From assembly GCA_951217055.1 (NCBI GenBank), contig OX578277.1:113402514-113466513 (forward strand): a stretch of DNA of 64,000 nt, written 5' to 3'. The notes beneath the pieces are model-generated. The model worked only from the letters and a program-made list of their open reading frames with translations, was not told where the DNA came from and searched no databases. A program made the translations under genes and the position numbers. The first letter of the stretch is position 1, and each line of letters opens with the position of its first letter. Below are positions 10,246 through 20,348 of the stretch, piece after piece. The DNA is from Gerris lacustris (Eukaryota > Arthropoda > Insecta > Hemiptera > Gerridae).

Positions 10246-10484
10246 ACACTAAGCTTTTTAAATCCCCCCTCCCCCCCCCCAAAAAAATAAATCTAAAACA
10301 TATTTATCTTAGAAACGGTTATAACTACAACATTAATTTCAATGGCAGCCAAATTAAAAAACACCTGGGCCCATTATATTGGTTATCGAACTCGCCCAAT
10401 TTGTTAAATTGCATACAGACCTTTTAAGTGTACTGAATGCACATTTTATAACTGAGCAAATCAATTTTGTTAAATTTATTCATT

Positions 10485-10595
<111 letters not shown>

Positions 10596-11103
10596 TATGG
10601 TAAAATTGTAAGGCACTATCTGTTTAAAATTACTTTATAAAGGTCAAACTGGTTTTTACCTTTAGCTGTCACTATCAACGTTCAAATGATAAACTTTAGT
10701 TAAGCTAATAGTGGTTTAAGCTGGACATAACTTTTAATTGTTGTTAATTTACATAAGGTAAAACCATAAAATATCTTTCTCGTGGTAATAACAGTCACCG
10801 ATAAGATTACTCAAGAGGTGAAAATCACAAGAAACATAATAAAATAACAGTTAATTGATTTTACTTAAGTTTATACCTATGCAATTAACATTTCTTTAAT
10901 TAAGACCCATAAAGTACGAGTCTGTTAGGCAACTACTCTTAGAATAACCTACGCTTGTCCAAATATTGCCGCAACAAATATTATTACTCATGTTTGACTT
11001 TTTTAATTAATCGCTCATAAACTCTAATCAAAGTTATGACATAATATAATTCAAGACATAAATAAATTAAAATATTTTATTTGATGGTGCAATTAAAAAT
11101 TCA

Positions 11104-11104
<1 letters not shown>
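10596..11104. other. No gene recognised; flank 5′ to the first complete peptide gene
   Basis: AT-rich with no coding signal. Any distal promoter elements of the gene starting near 11.3 kb would fall here, but none can be identified by eye. Confidence 0.4.

Positions 11105-11177
<73 letters not shown>
11105..11177. repeat. (TA)n microsatellite
   Basis: Pure TA run about 190 bp upstream of the signal-peptide exon. The long ORF starting at 11081 translates through it, but the biological start is the internal ATG at 11366. Confidence 0.97.
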
Positions 11178-11181
<4 letters not shown>

Positions 11182-11365
11182 ATGTGTGTGCATGCGTATT
11201 TTGTTAATTAAACGCTTTATGGAGTCAGTGTGTAATTACAATTTTTATGCATGGAAATTACCATATAACTGTCCCAGTATAGCGTTAAATAATCAAGAAC
11301 ACGTTGATGTAAGTCAGTTACTGTTTAGATATCCAAGGGACTTGATTGAAGCAGTAAATTTAGAA

Positions 11366-11467
11366 ATGTTTAATGTAAAAGTTTTCTGTTTTTTGTTAAT
11401 TGTTTACACTGTCAGTAATTCATTGTTTGGATCTGCAGCTCAATCATGTAAACAAGATACCGAACCG
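11366..11467 (+). CDS. Knottin-like peptide gene 5, exon 1 (signal peptide)
   Basis: Thirty-four codons run from ATG 11366 to the phase-0 donor CCG|GTAATG at 11467/11468. The start MFNVKVFCFLLIVYTVSNSL is a classic signal peptide: a short basic N-region, then a hydrophobic core, with likely cleavage near Gly22-Gln26. One mature cysteine (Cys28) is followed by six residues ending in Pro. The downstream cysteine exon at 13548 begins in phase 0 on a Cys, giving C-x6-C at the junction. An unrelated minus-strand exon at 23449-23321 ends with the same Cys-x6-Pro and a GTAATT donor, which strongly supports the call. The predicted precursor is about 91 residues, secreted. I chose this ATG because the upstream frame is TA-repeat translation. 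Confidence 0.82.
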
Positions 11468-11511
11468 GTAATGATTCAAATATATTTTCTAATATCATTT
11501 ACATTTTCATG

Positions 11512-11611
11512 TAAAGGCCCACATACACGGTCAAAATGTTTGACGTGTATGGCCTAAATTTTCCCGACACGAGATTTGAGCAAAAATTTTGATCGTGTAT
11601 GGTGGCCTTAA
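11512..11611. mobile_element. Miniature inverted-repeat element, about 100 bp
   Basis: The ends AAGGCCCACATACACGGTCA and the reverse complement of TGATCGTGTATGGTGGCCTT match with few differences, with TAA-like flanks. It lies in the intron of peptide gene 5, 44 bp after the splice donor. Confidence 0.65.
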
Positions 11612-11789
11612 AACAATTGTATGGCATTTTACATGAAACCTATTAAGCTTGGTCCATATTTTTATAAAATCTGCGTACCATGATACGGATGAAAAATATA
11701 ATTTGTACCTGTATCTAATAAATGCATTATTTATTTAGATTTCCAACCTAAGTCTTTGATAATCATTGAGCACATTGTCAGCTTAACAG

Positions 11790-12930
11790 CAGTTGACTGC
11801 TTTTACAAGCCATTATTGTCTAATTTGTTTAATTGTTTCCCCGTTTTTTTAATCAGTCAAAATAGTCCAGGAGATAGCGTGCAAAATAGTGTCTGACTAA
11901 CATCAAGGTAGAATTTTATATACAAGTCAATCTTTTAGCGCCTTTTAAGAATATGTGGTCGACTAAGTTTGTCTGCGGGACATATCTTGTCAATAGGCGT
12001 TTGAAATAAACAAACAGGTGGAGAGCGGCCATGTCTCACCAATTATGGTGGACAATGTGATTTTCATGATCCTGAGTACAGAATTAGTTAGTAGACCAAA
12101 AATCAAGTTGATGTTAGTTTGTCCGTTGACAGGTGATCACGTTGATTTTTAGTAATATTTGAATAACTAACCTATCAAGTGTGAAAATAACATCGACTTG
12201 AGTTTTGGTCTACTAACTAATTCTGTACTCAGGATCATGAAAATTCGGTCTCAGACTAATTCATGAAAATGACTGTCCACCATAATTGGCGAGACATGGC
12301 CGCTCTTCACCGGTTTGTTTTGTACTCCGCCTATTGCCAAGCTATGTCCCACAGACGAACTTAGCCGACCACATATTCTTAAAAGGCGCTAAAAGATTGA
12401 CTTGTATACAAAATTCTAGCTTGATGTTAGTCAGACACTTTTTTGCACGCTATCTCCTGGACTATAATTGTTTTGATTTATTACATGAATTGCATCATTT
12501 TAGCAAAAGTTAAAGAACGCAGACAAGTTTAATCTGGGGGCTATCTGCAGGTTACTTTCGATAAACTATACAAATTTTATACAACTCAAATAAGTACTTT
12601 TGAAGCTTTAGGGGAAAATGAATGTATGTTTGTGCGATTGTGGGAGAGAAACAAATGAGCGCAGAAGGTTGAAACTTATATGCGACCAATAATGAGCTAA
12701 TTATGATCTATCATACAAATTTCATTAAAATCGGACGTCTAATTTATAAAATGTGTTGGTTCGTAAAAATGGAGTGACAGACCGACAGACAGACACGGAA
12801 AATAAAATGTTCCCTGATGTCTGAAACGGATTTCTGTCGTGGAAGTTTTGAAATTGGAGACATAAATAATTTTCGTTCTTGAGAACGATCACATAGCTTC
12901 CGTTATCTTCGGTAAGCTCAGAAGAAATAA
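11790..12930 (-). repeat. Interspersed repeat B, copy in the intron of gene 5 (split)
   Basis: Begins with the reverse complement of family B's 3′ part (CTGCTTTTACAAGCCATTAT) and ends at CTTCGGTAAGCTCAGAAG, the hairpin-bearing 5′ end. Foldback A (11863-12464) is inserted in it, and the 12933 mariner-like element abuts its end. It contains the family's GACAGACAGACA run. Confidence 0.85.
11863..12464. mobile_element. Foldback element A, copy 3 (complete)
   Basis: A full copy from TAGTCCAGGAGATAGCGTGC to its complement, with about 250-300-bp inverted arms. It is nested in repeat B, and comparison with uninterrupted B copies shows a clean insertion with TA at both edges. Confidence 0.88.
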
Positions 12931-12932
12931 TA

Positions 12933-13502
12933 CAGGGTGGAGCGCGGCAGACGTATGAATTTGAAGAGAGGATTGCTCCCTTCATATCGGTCCTAGACGG
13001 TTGAGAGTAGGGTCGTTTGAAAGAGGGGGACGGGAAGTTTGTTCCACGTTTCAGCAGGACGGGGCCACAGCCCACAGCAAGGGTTTGCGTAAACTTTTTG
13101 CAAGACGGATTTCCCGGGCGTCTCATCTCTTTAAGAGGCGATTTAAACTGGCCAGCAAGATCACCTGATTTGGCTTCTTGTGATTTTTTTCTGTGGAGAT
13201 ACCTTAAATCCTTGGTGTACAGCGATCGTCCCAGAACCCTGGAAGCCCTCAAGAACAACATTGCGAGCCAAAATTGCCAAAATTCCTGTGGAAATGTTCG
13301 CAAGAGTGCACAAAAACTTTGAAAAAAGGCTTAATCAGTGTTTGGAGTGTGAGGGGAACCACTTATACGATACTTTGTTTAAATCTAGGTAAATTTAAAT
13401 TTCCCATGTTATTTAATCAGGAAAAAAATTTAAAAAAAAGTTATTTTGTAACATTCTGTGTTGTATTATATTAAATTTATACGTCTGCCGCGCTCCACCC
13501 TG
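12933..13502 (+). mobile_element. Tc1/mariner-like transposon, internally deleted
   Basis: Terminal inverted repeats of about 30 bp start CAGGGTGGAGCGCGGCAGAC, and TA duplications lie at 12931-12932 and 13503-13504. At 570 bp it is far shorter than an autonomous element and keeps only the C-terminal part of a transposase. It lies in the gene 5 intron and ends 45 bp before the exon 2 acceptor. Confidence 0.88.
13046..13392 (+). pseudogene. DDE transposase C-terminal remnant (two frameshifts)
   Basis: In three successive frames the sequence reads TFQQDGATAH, then NWPARSPDLASCDFFLWRYL with the LISLRGDL lead-in, then IAKIPVEMFARVHKNFEKRL. These are typical of a Tc1/mariner-superfamily DDE transposase (QQDGATAH first and SPDL-CDFFLW second Asp regions). 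At least two frameshifts and the lost N-terminal half make it inactive. A 192-codon ORF on the opposite strand (13303-12725) is antisense to it and not a gene. Confidence 0.85.
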
Positions 13503-13547
13503 TATAAGAATACATATAATTCTAATTAATGATTATTTGGATATTAG

Positions 13548-13721
13548 TGCTCGTCTAGCCGGGACTGCTGCTCGGTAGCTTGCTGCTCCGGAGTGACTTC
13601 CGACGCATTGACCTGCGGGGAATCTATAATCTTACGAACACCGCTCCCGGACTTTAGCAACTCCACCTCGTCAGCCGAAGACCAATCTTCAAATCAAGAT
13701 GAATCCAACTGTGTACCTTAA
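13548..13721 (+). CDS. Knottin-like peptide gene 5, exon 2 (cysteine exon)
   Basis: Fifty-seven codons and a TAA follow the acceptor GGATATTAG in phase 0. Cysteines follow C-x5-CC-x3-CC-x9-C-x31-C, ending NCVP. The block CSSSRDCCSVACCS is clearly homologous to the upstream tandem exons, while the linker is Ser/Asp/Glu-rich and acidic. With exon 1, the eight mature cysteines are C-x6-C-x5-CC-x3-CC-x9-C-x31-C. Six of these fit an inhibitor-cystine-knot pattern, with one extra pair; the pairing is inference. The intron is 2,080 bp, nearly all transposon. A toxin-like, antimicrobial or signalling role is possible; the sequence does not decide. Confidence 0.82.
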   Translation, partial: CSSSRDCCSVACCSGVTSDALTCGESIILRTPLPDFSNSTSSAEDQSSNQDESNCVP

Positions 13722-13779
13722 ATCTACAGTGCTTACATACATGTCACGCCCTCCAACAACTGACTGAGCAAACACTCAA

Positions 13780-13785
13780 ATTAAA
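13780..13785 (+). terminator. Possible poly(A) signal of gene 5
   Basis: ATTAAA, a common variant signal, lies 59 nt after the stop. No canonical AATAAA is nearer. Confidence 0.4.
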
Positions 13786-13859
13786 ATTATTACAAAAACG
13801 AATAATATTAATTCAACTCATTTATATTTATTTAAACCTTTTCAAACAATCACTGTGCT

Positions 13860-14036
13860 AAGGGCGCCTGGGTAGCTCCTAGAGAAGAGTGGCTCTTAAT
13901 CAATCAGGTTAAGCAGAATTGGGCATGAAGTTGGATGGGTGACTACAGGAACCTGGGTTCAATTCGTGGACCAGCCTCCCCCCCCCCCCCCCCCATGCTC
14001 AATGTTACACCCAGCATAGCATATACAAATTGGGAG
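13860..14036 (+). mobile_element. SINE with 5S-rRNA-like promoter segment, copy 2
   Basis: Reads GGTTAAGCAGAATTGGGCAT then TTGGATGGGTGACTACAGGA. These align in order with box A and box C of 5S rRNA, followed by CTGGGTTCAATTCGTGG resembling a tRNA B box. A 16-nt poly(C) run interrupts the tail. The order of segments matches the 2543 copy. Confidence 0.75.
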
Positions 14037-14401
14037 CCTATTAGCCTAAACCCGTCAATATCGAGTCTATTAGTGTAAGCCCATCAGAATTGAGCCTATT
14101 TTCATCAGCCAATTAGTATAATCCTATATCACCCTAATCAGCATTGCTCTGTAAAATAATTCTTTAAATATTTTGTTGTTTTATCTTGAATTTTAATGAT
14201 ATTAATACGTGCATATAAAACCGCTAAAATCATATTTTCGCACCATTTAAACAGTTATTAAAATTGGTTTTTATTGACCGATATTTTGAGGTAATCGAAC
14301 ATGATGAAAATTAACAATTGAATAAAACACAAGTTGTTCAAGTTGAAATATATTATATTTGTCCAACCACAATTTACATGTATAACAATCAGACGATCAT
14401 T

Positions 14402-14423
14402 TCAGTGTTTCGACTATCTTCAG
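14402..14423 (-). ncRNA. Degenerate hammerhead-like motif
   Basis: Minus strand CTGAAGATAGTCGAAACACTG has the CTGANGA and GAAA boxes but no clear stem II and no palindromic helix III. Probably a decayed Penelope-like terminal region. Confidence 0.25.
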
Positions 14424-14539
14424 GGACACGTATATATAGACTAAATTGTCAAAACAATTACATAAATGTCTAAATCTATAGTTGATAACTAAAAAGTCCA
14501 GTCATGCATCATGACTTAATGAGCGAATTTTCAAAGAAA

Positions 14540-14900
14540 TCTGCGTATTATTGGCTTATGATAATATAGGAAAATTTTGGTTTAGAATTTGCATGGGTGA
14601 AAAAAAAATTTCGTACACAGGGGTACGAGGTACAAAAGTCAAAATCGTATTTACCCTTTAAGATGCATGTCGTTGGAAAGCTCTTTAAGAGTACAGTAAT
14701 TGTTGTTATGTACACTTTTATCATATTTTCATATAAAAGGGGGGTAAAATGGAAAAAACACGGTTTTATGCTATTTTTGACCCTACATTGTAAAAATTTG
14801 ACCCCTAAATGAACTCCAAAAATTCTGGCCAACGAACTCATCCTTTTTTTTGATATTATTGGCATTTTAAAATTTATTTGAAATTTTTAAGTGCATCCTA
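14540..14900 (+). repeat. Interspersed repeat G, copy 1
   Basis: Shares GATGCATGTCGTTGGAAAGC, TGTTATGTACAC and AAAAGGGGGGT with 51.55-51.67 kb. Overlapping ORFs on both strands are by-products. Confidence 0.7.
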
Positions 14901-15530
14901 AGGGGAGATATCGTCTGGAGTGACACATATATACATACATACATAAAAAAAAGTGTTAAATTTTAGGAATCGATTTAGAATGGTCTAAAACGGATTTCCA
15001 TGGAAATTTTTTTCAAAAATTCGCATTACAAAAATTTTGAAGCCATTGCAATACCGTAATTTTCTTTGAAAATTCGCTAAAATGTAGTGTACATAATAAT
15101 ATCTAGGAAGGTGTTGGACAAGGTAAGTGGTGTTGGATTGTAGAAGATGTCTACAACTATTGTAGAGGCTTGAACAGGATTGAGTTGTTTAGATTGCGGT
15201 TCTTTCATTGAAACATTCTAGACACGGTGTGTTTAAGGCTCTGTGAATCTCTAAGTTCTCTAATTAGTCTAGTTTTTTACCTTTTCCACCAATAATTTTA
15301 TCTATGATTGATACGGAGTATAAACATTTTATCTCTGTTTAGATGCGTAGAAAGTGATTCTTTTCGTAGTTGTATTCATGCGCGTATCATAAACCTCACT
15401 CACCTTATCCCACGATTAGCGTGTTTGTTTACATTCAACAACACCAATTTGCTGTTTGTTTAATTAAAGTAACTGTTTTCTGCTGTATTTATTATTAAAA
15501 TCCAACAATCGTAGATAAAGTATGGTACGC
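14901..15530. other. No gene recognised
   Basis: AT-rich intergenic sequence without repeats I can name. Confidence 0.45.
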
Positions 15531-15640
15531 AACTCGTGCGAAAACGGCATTTTGCTTTGCTCGTGTGGTTTTTCTACCCTCGCTGTCGCTCGGGTGCAAA
15601 CTCCACACTCGCATGCAAAATGCTACTTTCCGCACTAAAC
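15531..15640. repeat. Imperfect hairpin repeat
   Basis: GTGCGAAAACGGCATTTTGC and the complement of GCAAAATGCTACTTTCCGCAC pair across a short loop; CGTGTGG pairs with CCACACTCG. The 62-codon ORF over it is not supported as a gene. Confidence 0.6.
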
Positions 15641-15801
15641 GGTGTAATGTATTATTCTTTTATAAAAAAGATTGGAGTGTATATTATTGATAGCATATTT
15701 GGATTCTACGGAGAAGAATTATAAAATTTTACTGGAATTTTTTTTTCTTTCTCCAATATTTTACCCTCTATAGAGGGGCAAATATAGAAAAATAACCTTA
15801 A

Positions 15802-16432
15802 CCCTTAACTAGTCGCAACCACATAAATGCATATAAGGTCGCGTCGGGTCATATGGACCCAACATTATTATATGCTCAATCATACGCCATAAACATGTTA
15901 TAAAGGTTATAATAATAATAAAAACACGTAAATATAATCAGTTTCTATTTCAGAAGATTCACTATCTTCTATAGGCTCTTCCTCTTCTTGTCGGCGGAAC
16001 TCCGCCAGTATATCTTCGTCTGTATAAAATAATTTAGACATTGCAAAGTCAAAACTCGAACAAATTACAATACAATAACTCTTCCGGGAGACAATAGGAA
16101 TAAAAAAAAACAATAGAATAAGTTGCGAGTCTTGTCAAGACACTGTAAAATAAATTTAACTTCTAATAAAAAATGTAAGAAAACACTGAACAATAAAATT
16201 CACGTTGGGTCACTGTACATAAAATAGTCAAGACACTGAAAGTCGCGTCGGGTCAGAATGGTGATTTCACAAAATATGTTTATGCAACGACTGCTAATGA
16301 CTCACTGATAGATAAGTCGAAAGAAAGTAGGAAACTAGATAAGATGGCAGCACCTGTTCAAGGCCAAGTGGGATGTTATCTTAACATTAGATAGAGGTCG
16401 GGTCATTATGACCCGACGCGACTAGTTAAGGG
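15802..16432 (-). mobile_element. piggyBac-type MITE, copy 1
   Basis: The termini are CCCTTAACTAGTCGC and its complement, followed inside by TCGGGTCA-type repeats. Target duplications are TTAA at 15798-15801 and CTAA (mutated TTAA) at 16433-16436. TTAA insertion and CCCT ends are hallmarks of the piggyBac superfamily. The 631-bp element is almost identical to the copy at 53151-53778 and in opposite orientation. Confidence 0.9.
15907..16041 (-). pseudogene. piggyBac-like transposase N-terminal remnant
   Basis: Forty-four codons start MSKLFYTDEDILAEF and continue with an acidic stretch rich in Glu, Ser and Asp, then a short Leu-rich tail. An acidic N-terminal region is usual in piggyBac transposases. 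The catalytic domain is absent because of internal deletion, so only the first coding stretch remains. The other copy differs at residue 2 (Pro for Ser). Confidence 0.7.
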
Positions 16433-16436
16433 CTAA

Positions 16437-17938
16437 GAATACTGGGAAGTTGGCTAACAGACACGTAGTTTATGGGTCCTAATAATAATCGCCGAGGTAA
16501 ACTGAAGTTAAATCAATTAACTGTTATTTTATTATGCACTTTCTACCTGTTTCGTATTTCAATGCAAGGCTTTGATGGTGAATAGGTTTTAGATTCTTTA
16601 TTAGTTAATGTTTAAATATGTTTCTATTTATATACTTCAAGGAAAATACGAAAAGTAGTGTAACCTTTATATTGAGCTTGGTGGGAAGAAGAAATATTGA
16701 TGAACTACTATAAAATTAATGGAGGGGCTGTTAAATCCCACGCCTTTGCATTGTTCATATAAAATTAAATATTTTACTGATTTTAGCTGATGCCACGGTA
16801 AAGTAACACACTTCACTAAGAACTAAGTCTTCCTGATGAGAAATACATATAATTTATAATACAATATTAAAAAGTTTAGTAAATTAACAAAAAAATAGAT
16901 AAGCTGAGATCCACTCTTTAGCACACATAATATCCTCACTCACCGTTATTGTGTATTTGAGTATATAGAGCATATGAATATATGAAATACATTTCAGCTG
17001 CAGTTAGTTGATACAGTCGGTTCACGTACTTTTACAATATACAATCATATAATAGATAGAAGAAAAATAATACATTTTAAAAAAACTTTCCCTTGTTTTC
17101 TTATATTTGTTGTTAGTTTTGTATTCTCTTGCAGCAGTAAAGCAGTAGAGGGACTTTCTTTCATAAAAACCATATAATCCTATTCTAATCCTTTTGTTTT
17201 ACTGAATTATTCTCGGAGTAAGAAGTTGAGATATTACGCTTTGAATTCTTATCTGGAGTTTCATTATATATCGAGGGTTGATAATCCGGCTCTACCTCAA
17301 GGTAGCAATATACAAGAAAATATAATAGACTGTGGAATAAGAATTAACTCTATCTCCTACATACGTGAAAAGAATGCAACATTATTTTATAAATAATTTT
17401 AAAATAAGTTTTACACATTATATTATACTTAGTTCATTTTGAGTTAAGATCGAATATGTGTATAGCAAATTTCTATTAAAATCGATTATATTTTCCTTCT
17501 TTGCAGACAACTTGATTATAATGATAATATATATTTCCACTAAATCAAAGAACATTTACAGTAAAATATAAGAAAAAAACAACAATATACAAACAGCATA
17601 ACAACATACAACAATAACATACGGATATAAATATATTAACCCTGCATATTTTTTATGCTTATCTAATAAGAATATAAAGGCCAGAAAAGACAAAGTTGTT
17701 AATTTTTGCAATAATTATTATATTGTATGAAGAAAAAATAAATATTAATGTAAAAAAAGATATACATTATAGTATATAAATCAAGTATAAAAATAAAAGG
17801 TTTTGACATAATTCCAGTTTAATAAGTAAAATTTATATATTATAGTGCTGTGTGTACCCTGTAGTAATAGTTCTTAATGAGAAGGTGGATCCTTAAGGGT
17901 AAGAAGAAATGAAGACTAAATCGTGTAGTGTGGCAACT
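16437..17938. other. 1.5 kb AT-rich sequence, no gene seen
   Basis: No ORF over 60 codons, no recognised repeat and no splice-supported exon. Confidence 0.5.
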
Positions 17939-17986
17939 TTTCGGCTGCACGAGCCATTTTCCCGAAAATGGCTCGTGCAGCCGAAA
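17939..17986. repeat. Perfect hairpin, 22-bp arms, 4-nt loop
   Basis: TCGGCTGCACGAGCCATTTT and its exact complement flank CCCG. The right half followed by AGCCGAAACGTT resembles the stem II-GAAACGT part of the hammerhead-like motifs elsewhere, with a mutated CTGANGA box. Confidence 0.9.
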
Positions 17987-17993
17987 CGTTAAA

Positions 17994-18051
17994 GCTTACA
18001 ATAAACTTAATATGTTTAGGCTCGCCTAAACATATTAAGTTTATTGTAAGC
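17994..18051. repeat. Perfect hairpin, 28-bp arms, 2-nt loop
   Basis: GCTTACAATAAACTTAATAT continues to TTTAGGC, then TC, then the exact complement. It lies 7 bp after the preceding perfect hairpin. Confidence 0.92.
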
Positions 18052-18324
18052 AATGTCATACACAGTAACTGAGGAGCAATAATTAATAGATCAATTTATT
18101 TATATATCTTTCTAGTTAATGAATAATTTTAATTATTTAAATCATTTGCATTGAATTGCCATTATGTCGAGTCCATTGTGTGTTCGCAACTTGCTTGAAA
18201 CGAGGCCTAAATATTTACATGTTTACATAAAGGTCTATAATTCATGCAAATACCTTGTTATAAAGCGATGAAGATTTCCCGGAAAAATTTAATTTACCTT
18301 GCTGTCATTACCGATTAAAAAACA

Positions 18325-18365
18325 TTGTGACAACCCCGGGGGATCGAACCAGGGACCCTCTTATT
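18325..18365 (-). repeat. Short tRNA/SINE T-arm-like fragment
   Basis: On the minus strand, GGTCCCTGGTTCGATCCCCC contains a perfect RNA polymerase III B box. Nothing else of a tRNA or SINE is intact beside it. Confidence 0.4.
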
Positions 18366-18536
18366 ATTTTTTTTTTTTTTTCTTTTGAGCCTTTTCCCCT
18401 AAATTTATTTATAAATTTTTATTTTCATACAGAGCAGGATGGGGAAATAAAAAAATGTTATTTCATAATGAAAACGTAGGTACATTAGGTACATGCTTAA
18501 TAATCTACGAAATCCTAAGGTGCAAGTAATAATAAT

Positions 18537-19160
18537 AAAAATCGGTCCGAGACAACTCAGACAAACTTTCTCATATATGAGTTTATAATTACTTAGCCCA
18601 GTGTTTCCATTTATTAGTTTTCAAATGTACATTTAAATATTATTGAACATTTCATCAAAATTTATCATAAAAATAACTTCTCCTGGTCGGGGAATCGAAC
18701 CCGGGCTCTCTCCGTCCGCGTTTTAAGCTAATATCTCAGGAACTAGATTTTTCCCGGGAAAACGGCTTATATCGTTGGATTTGTATTCAAATGGACTACA
18801 TTTTAGAATTTTTTAATCAAAATCGTCGGAACCGTTTTCGAGAAATAATTTTTTTTCATGTTTTTTCAGAGTTTTTGGGGGGTAGCGCCCCCAAATTTAG
18901 AGCTAAAATTCATTTCTCGATTTCGCCTCGGGGTATGATTTTTCTGAACATGTATGCCAAATTTCGTCAAAATCGGCCCAGTAGTTTGGGCTCCAGGCGT
19001 CTGCACAGACGACAGACAGACGACAGACGACAGACGACAGACAGACATTTTTTAAAAACCACTTTTTTGGACTCAGGGGACCTCAAAACGTGTAAATCCA
19101 TCAAAATCTCAAAATCGAATTTTCGCGCCATCACAATACTTTCTCTTTATATGAGAAAGT
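18537..19160 (-). repeat. Interspersed repeat C, tandem copy 1
   Basis: Runs from AAAAATCGGTCCGAGACAAC to CTTTATATGAGAAAGT. On the minus strand it includes CCCGGGTTCGATTCCCC, a B-box-like segment. Directly followed by a second near-identical copy, so this is a tandem duplication. It includes a GACAGACGACAGAC microsatellite; the 123-codon ORF across it is not a gene. Confidence 0.88.
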
Positions 19161-19806
19161 AAAAATCGGTCCGAGACAACTCAGACAAACTTTCTCATAT
19201 ATGAGTTCATAATTACTTAGCCCAGTGTTTCCACTTATTAGTTTTCAAATGTACATTTAAATATTATTGAACATTTCATCAAAATTTATCATAAAAATAA
19301 CTTCTCCTGGGCGGGGAATCGAACCCGGGCTCTCTCCATCCGCGTTTTAAGCTAATTTCTCAGGAACTAGATTTTTCCCGGGAAAACGGCTTATATCGTT
19401 GGATTTGTATTCAAATGGACTACATTTAAGAATTTTTTAATCAAAATCGTCGGAACCGTTTTCGAGAAATAATTTTTTTTCAGGTTTTTTCAGAGTTTTT
19501 GGGGGGTGGCGCCCCCCAAATTAAAGCTAAAATTCATTTCTCGATTTCGCCTCGGGGTATGATTTTTCTGAACATGTATGCCAAATTTCGTCAAAATCGG
19601 CCCAGTAGTTTAGGCTCCAGGCGTCTGCACAGACGACAGACGACAGACGACAGACGACAGACGACAGACGACAGACGACAGACAGACAGACATTTTTTAA
19701 AAACCACTTTTTTGGACTCAGGGGACCTCAAAACGTGTAAATCCATCAAAATCTCAAAATCGAATTTTCGCGCCATCACAATACTTTCTCTTTATATGAG
19801 AAAGTA
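19161..19806 (-). repeat. Interspersed repeat C, tandem copy 2
   Basis: Nearly identical to the preceding 624 bp, differing mainly by a longer CAGACGA array and scattered substitutions. The head-to-tail junction has no intervening sequence. Confidence 0.88.
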
Positions 19807-19990
19807 ATAATAATAATGGCATTATTTATTCATACATAATTGTGACATAAATATACTGGATCCAAAAAAAGCCTCTACTTCAGGGCTTCTAAAGCCGTCA
19901 GAAGGAGGGTTACATTCATTTATCTAAGTACTCTATTAAAGGAATAACAAAAATCGTCTCTCCACGTAAATTTAAACTGGTTTATTTAAC

Positions 19991-20025
19991 AAAGCAGCTT
20001 TCAGCCTTCATAAGGCCATCATCAG
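19991..20025 (-). ncRNA. Hammerhead-like motif, left arm
   Basis: CTGATGA-T-GGCC-loop-GGCT-GAAAGCTGCTT on the minus strand. The helix III candidate AGC-T-GCT is self-complementary except at its centre. Confidence 0.4.
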
Positions 20026-20143
20026 TGCCGATTGAGAAAGAAAAGAGTTACATGGACAAGTTAGAAAAAGATTATTGAGAGGTGTGCCTATACCATGTCG
20101 GAGATCGACATGACCATGTAACTCTTTTCTTTCTCAATCGGCA

Positions 20144-20178
20144 CTGATGATGGCCTTATGAAGGCTGAAAGCTGCTTT
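20144..20178 (+). ncRNA. Hammerhead-like motif, right arm
   Basis: The mirror copy of the left-arm motif, with core boxes CTGATGA and GAAA intact. Confidence 0.4.
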
Positions 20179-20348
20179 GTTAAATAAACCAGTTTAAATT
20201 TACATGGAGAGACTATTTTTGTTATTCCTTTAAGATGAACTCCATAGACGCTCCTATATCTAACAAGTACTCCATTGTTTGGTTATTTGGTTAATTGATT
20301 TATTCATTTTTTCAATGCTGTCATTTTTTTTTTTTTTTTTAGTCGTAG

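Larger units (their letters stand above)
19937..20233. mobile_element. Foldback with two opposed hammerhead-like motifs (Penelope-like ends)
   Basis: Arms of about 130 bp (GGAATAACAAAAATCGTCTC to ...GAGTTACATG and the complement) flank a 40-bp centre. Each arm holds CTGATGA, a GGCC/GGCT stem, GAAA and AGCTGCTT. Inverted terminal pseudo-LTRs with hammerheads are known in Penelope-like elements; the assignment is inference because no coding sequence remains. Confidence 0.65.

Noticed and set aside
12725..13303. 192-codon minus-strand ORF, the longest in the window
   Set aside because: It is antisense to the recognisable transposase remnant and repeat B; the plus strand carries the conserved motifs.
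18791..19162. ORFs with a DRRQTTDRH-type stretch
   Set aside because: They are translations of repeat C with its CAGACGA microsatellite and recur in every copy.
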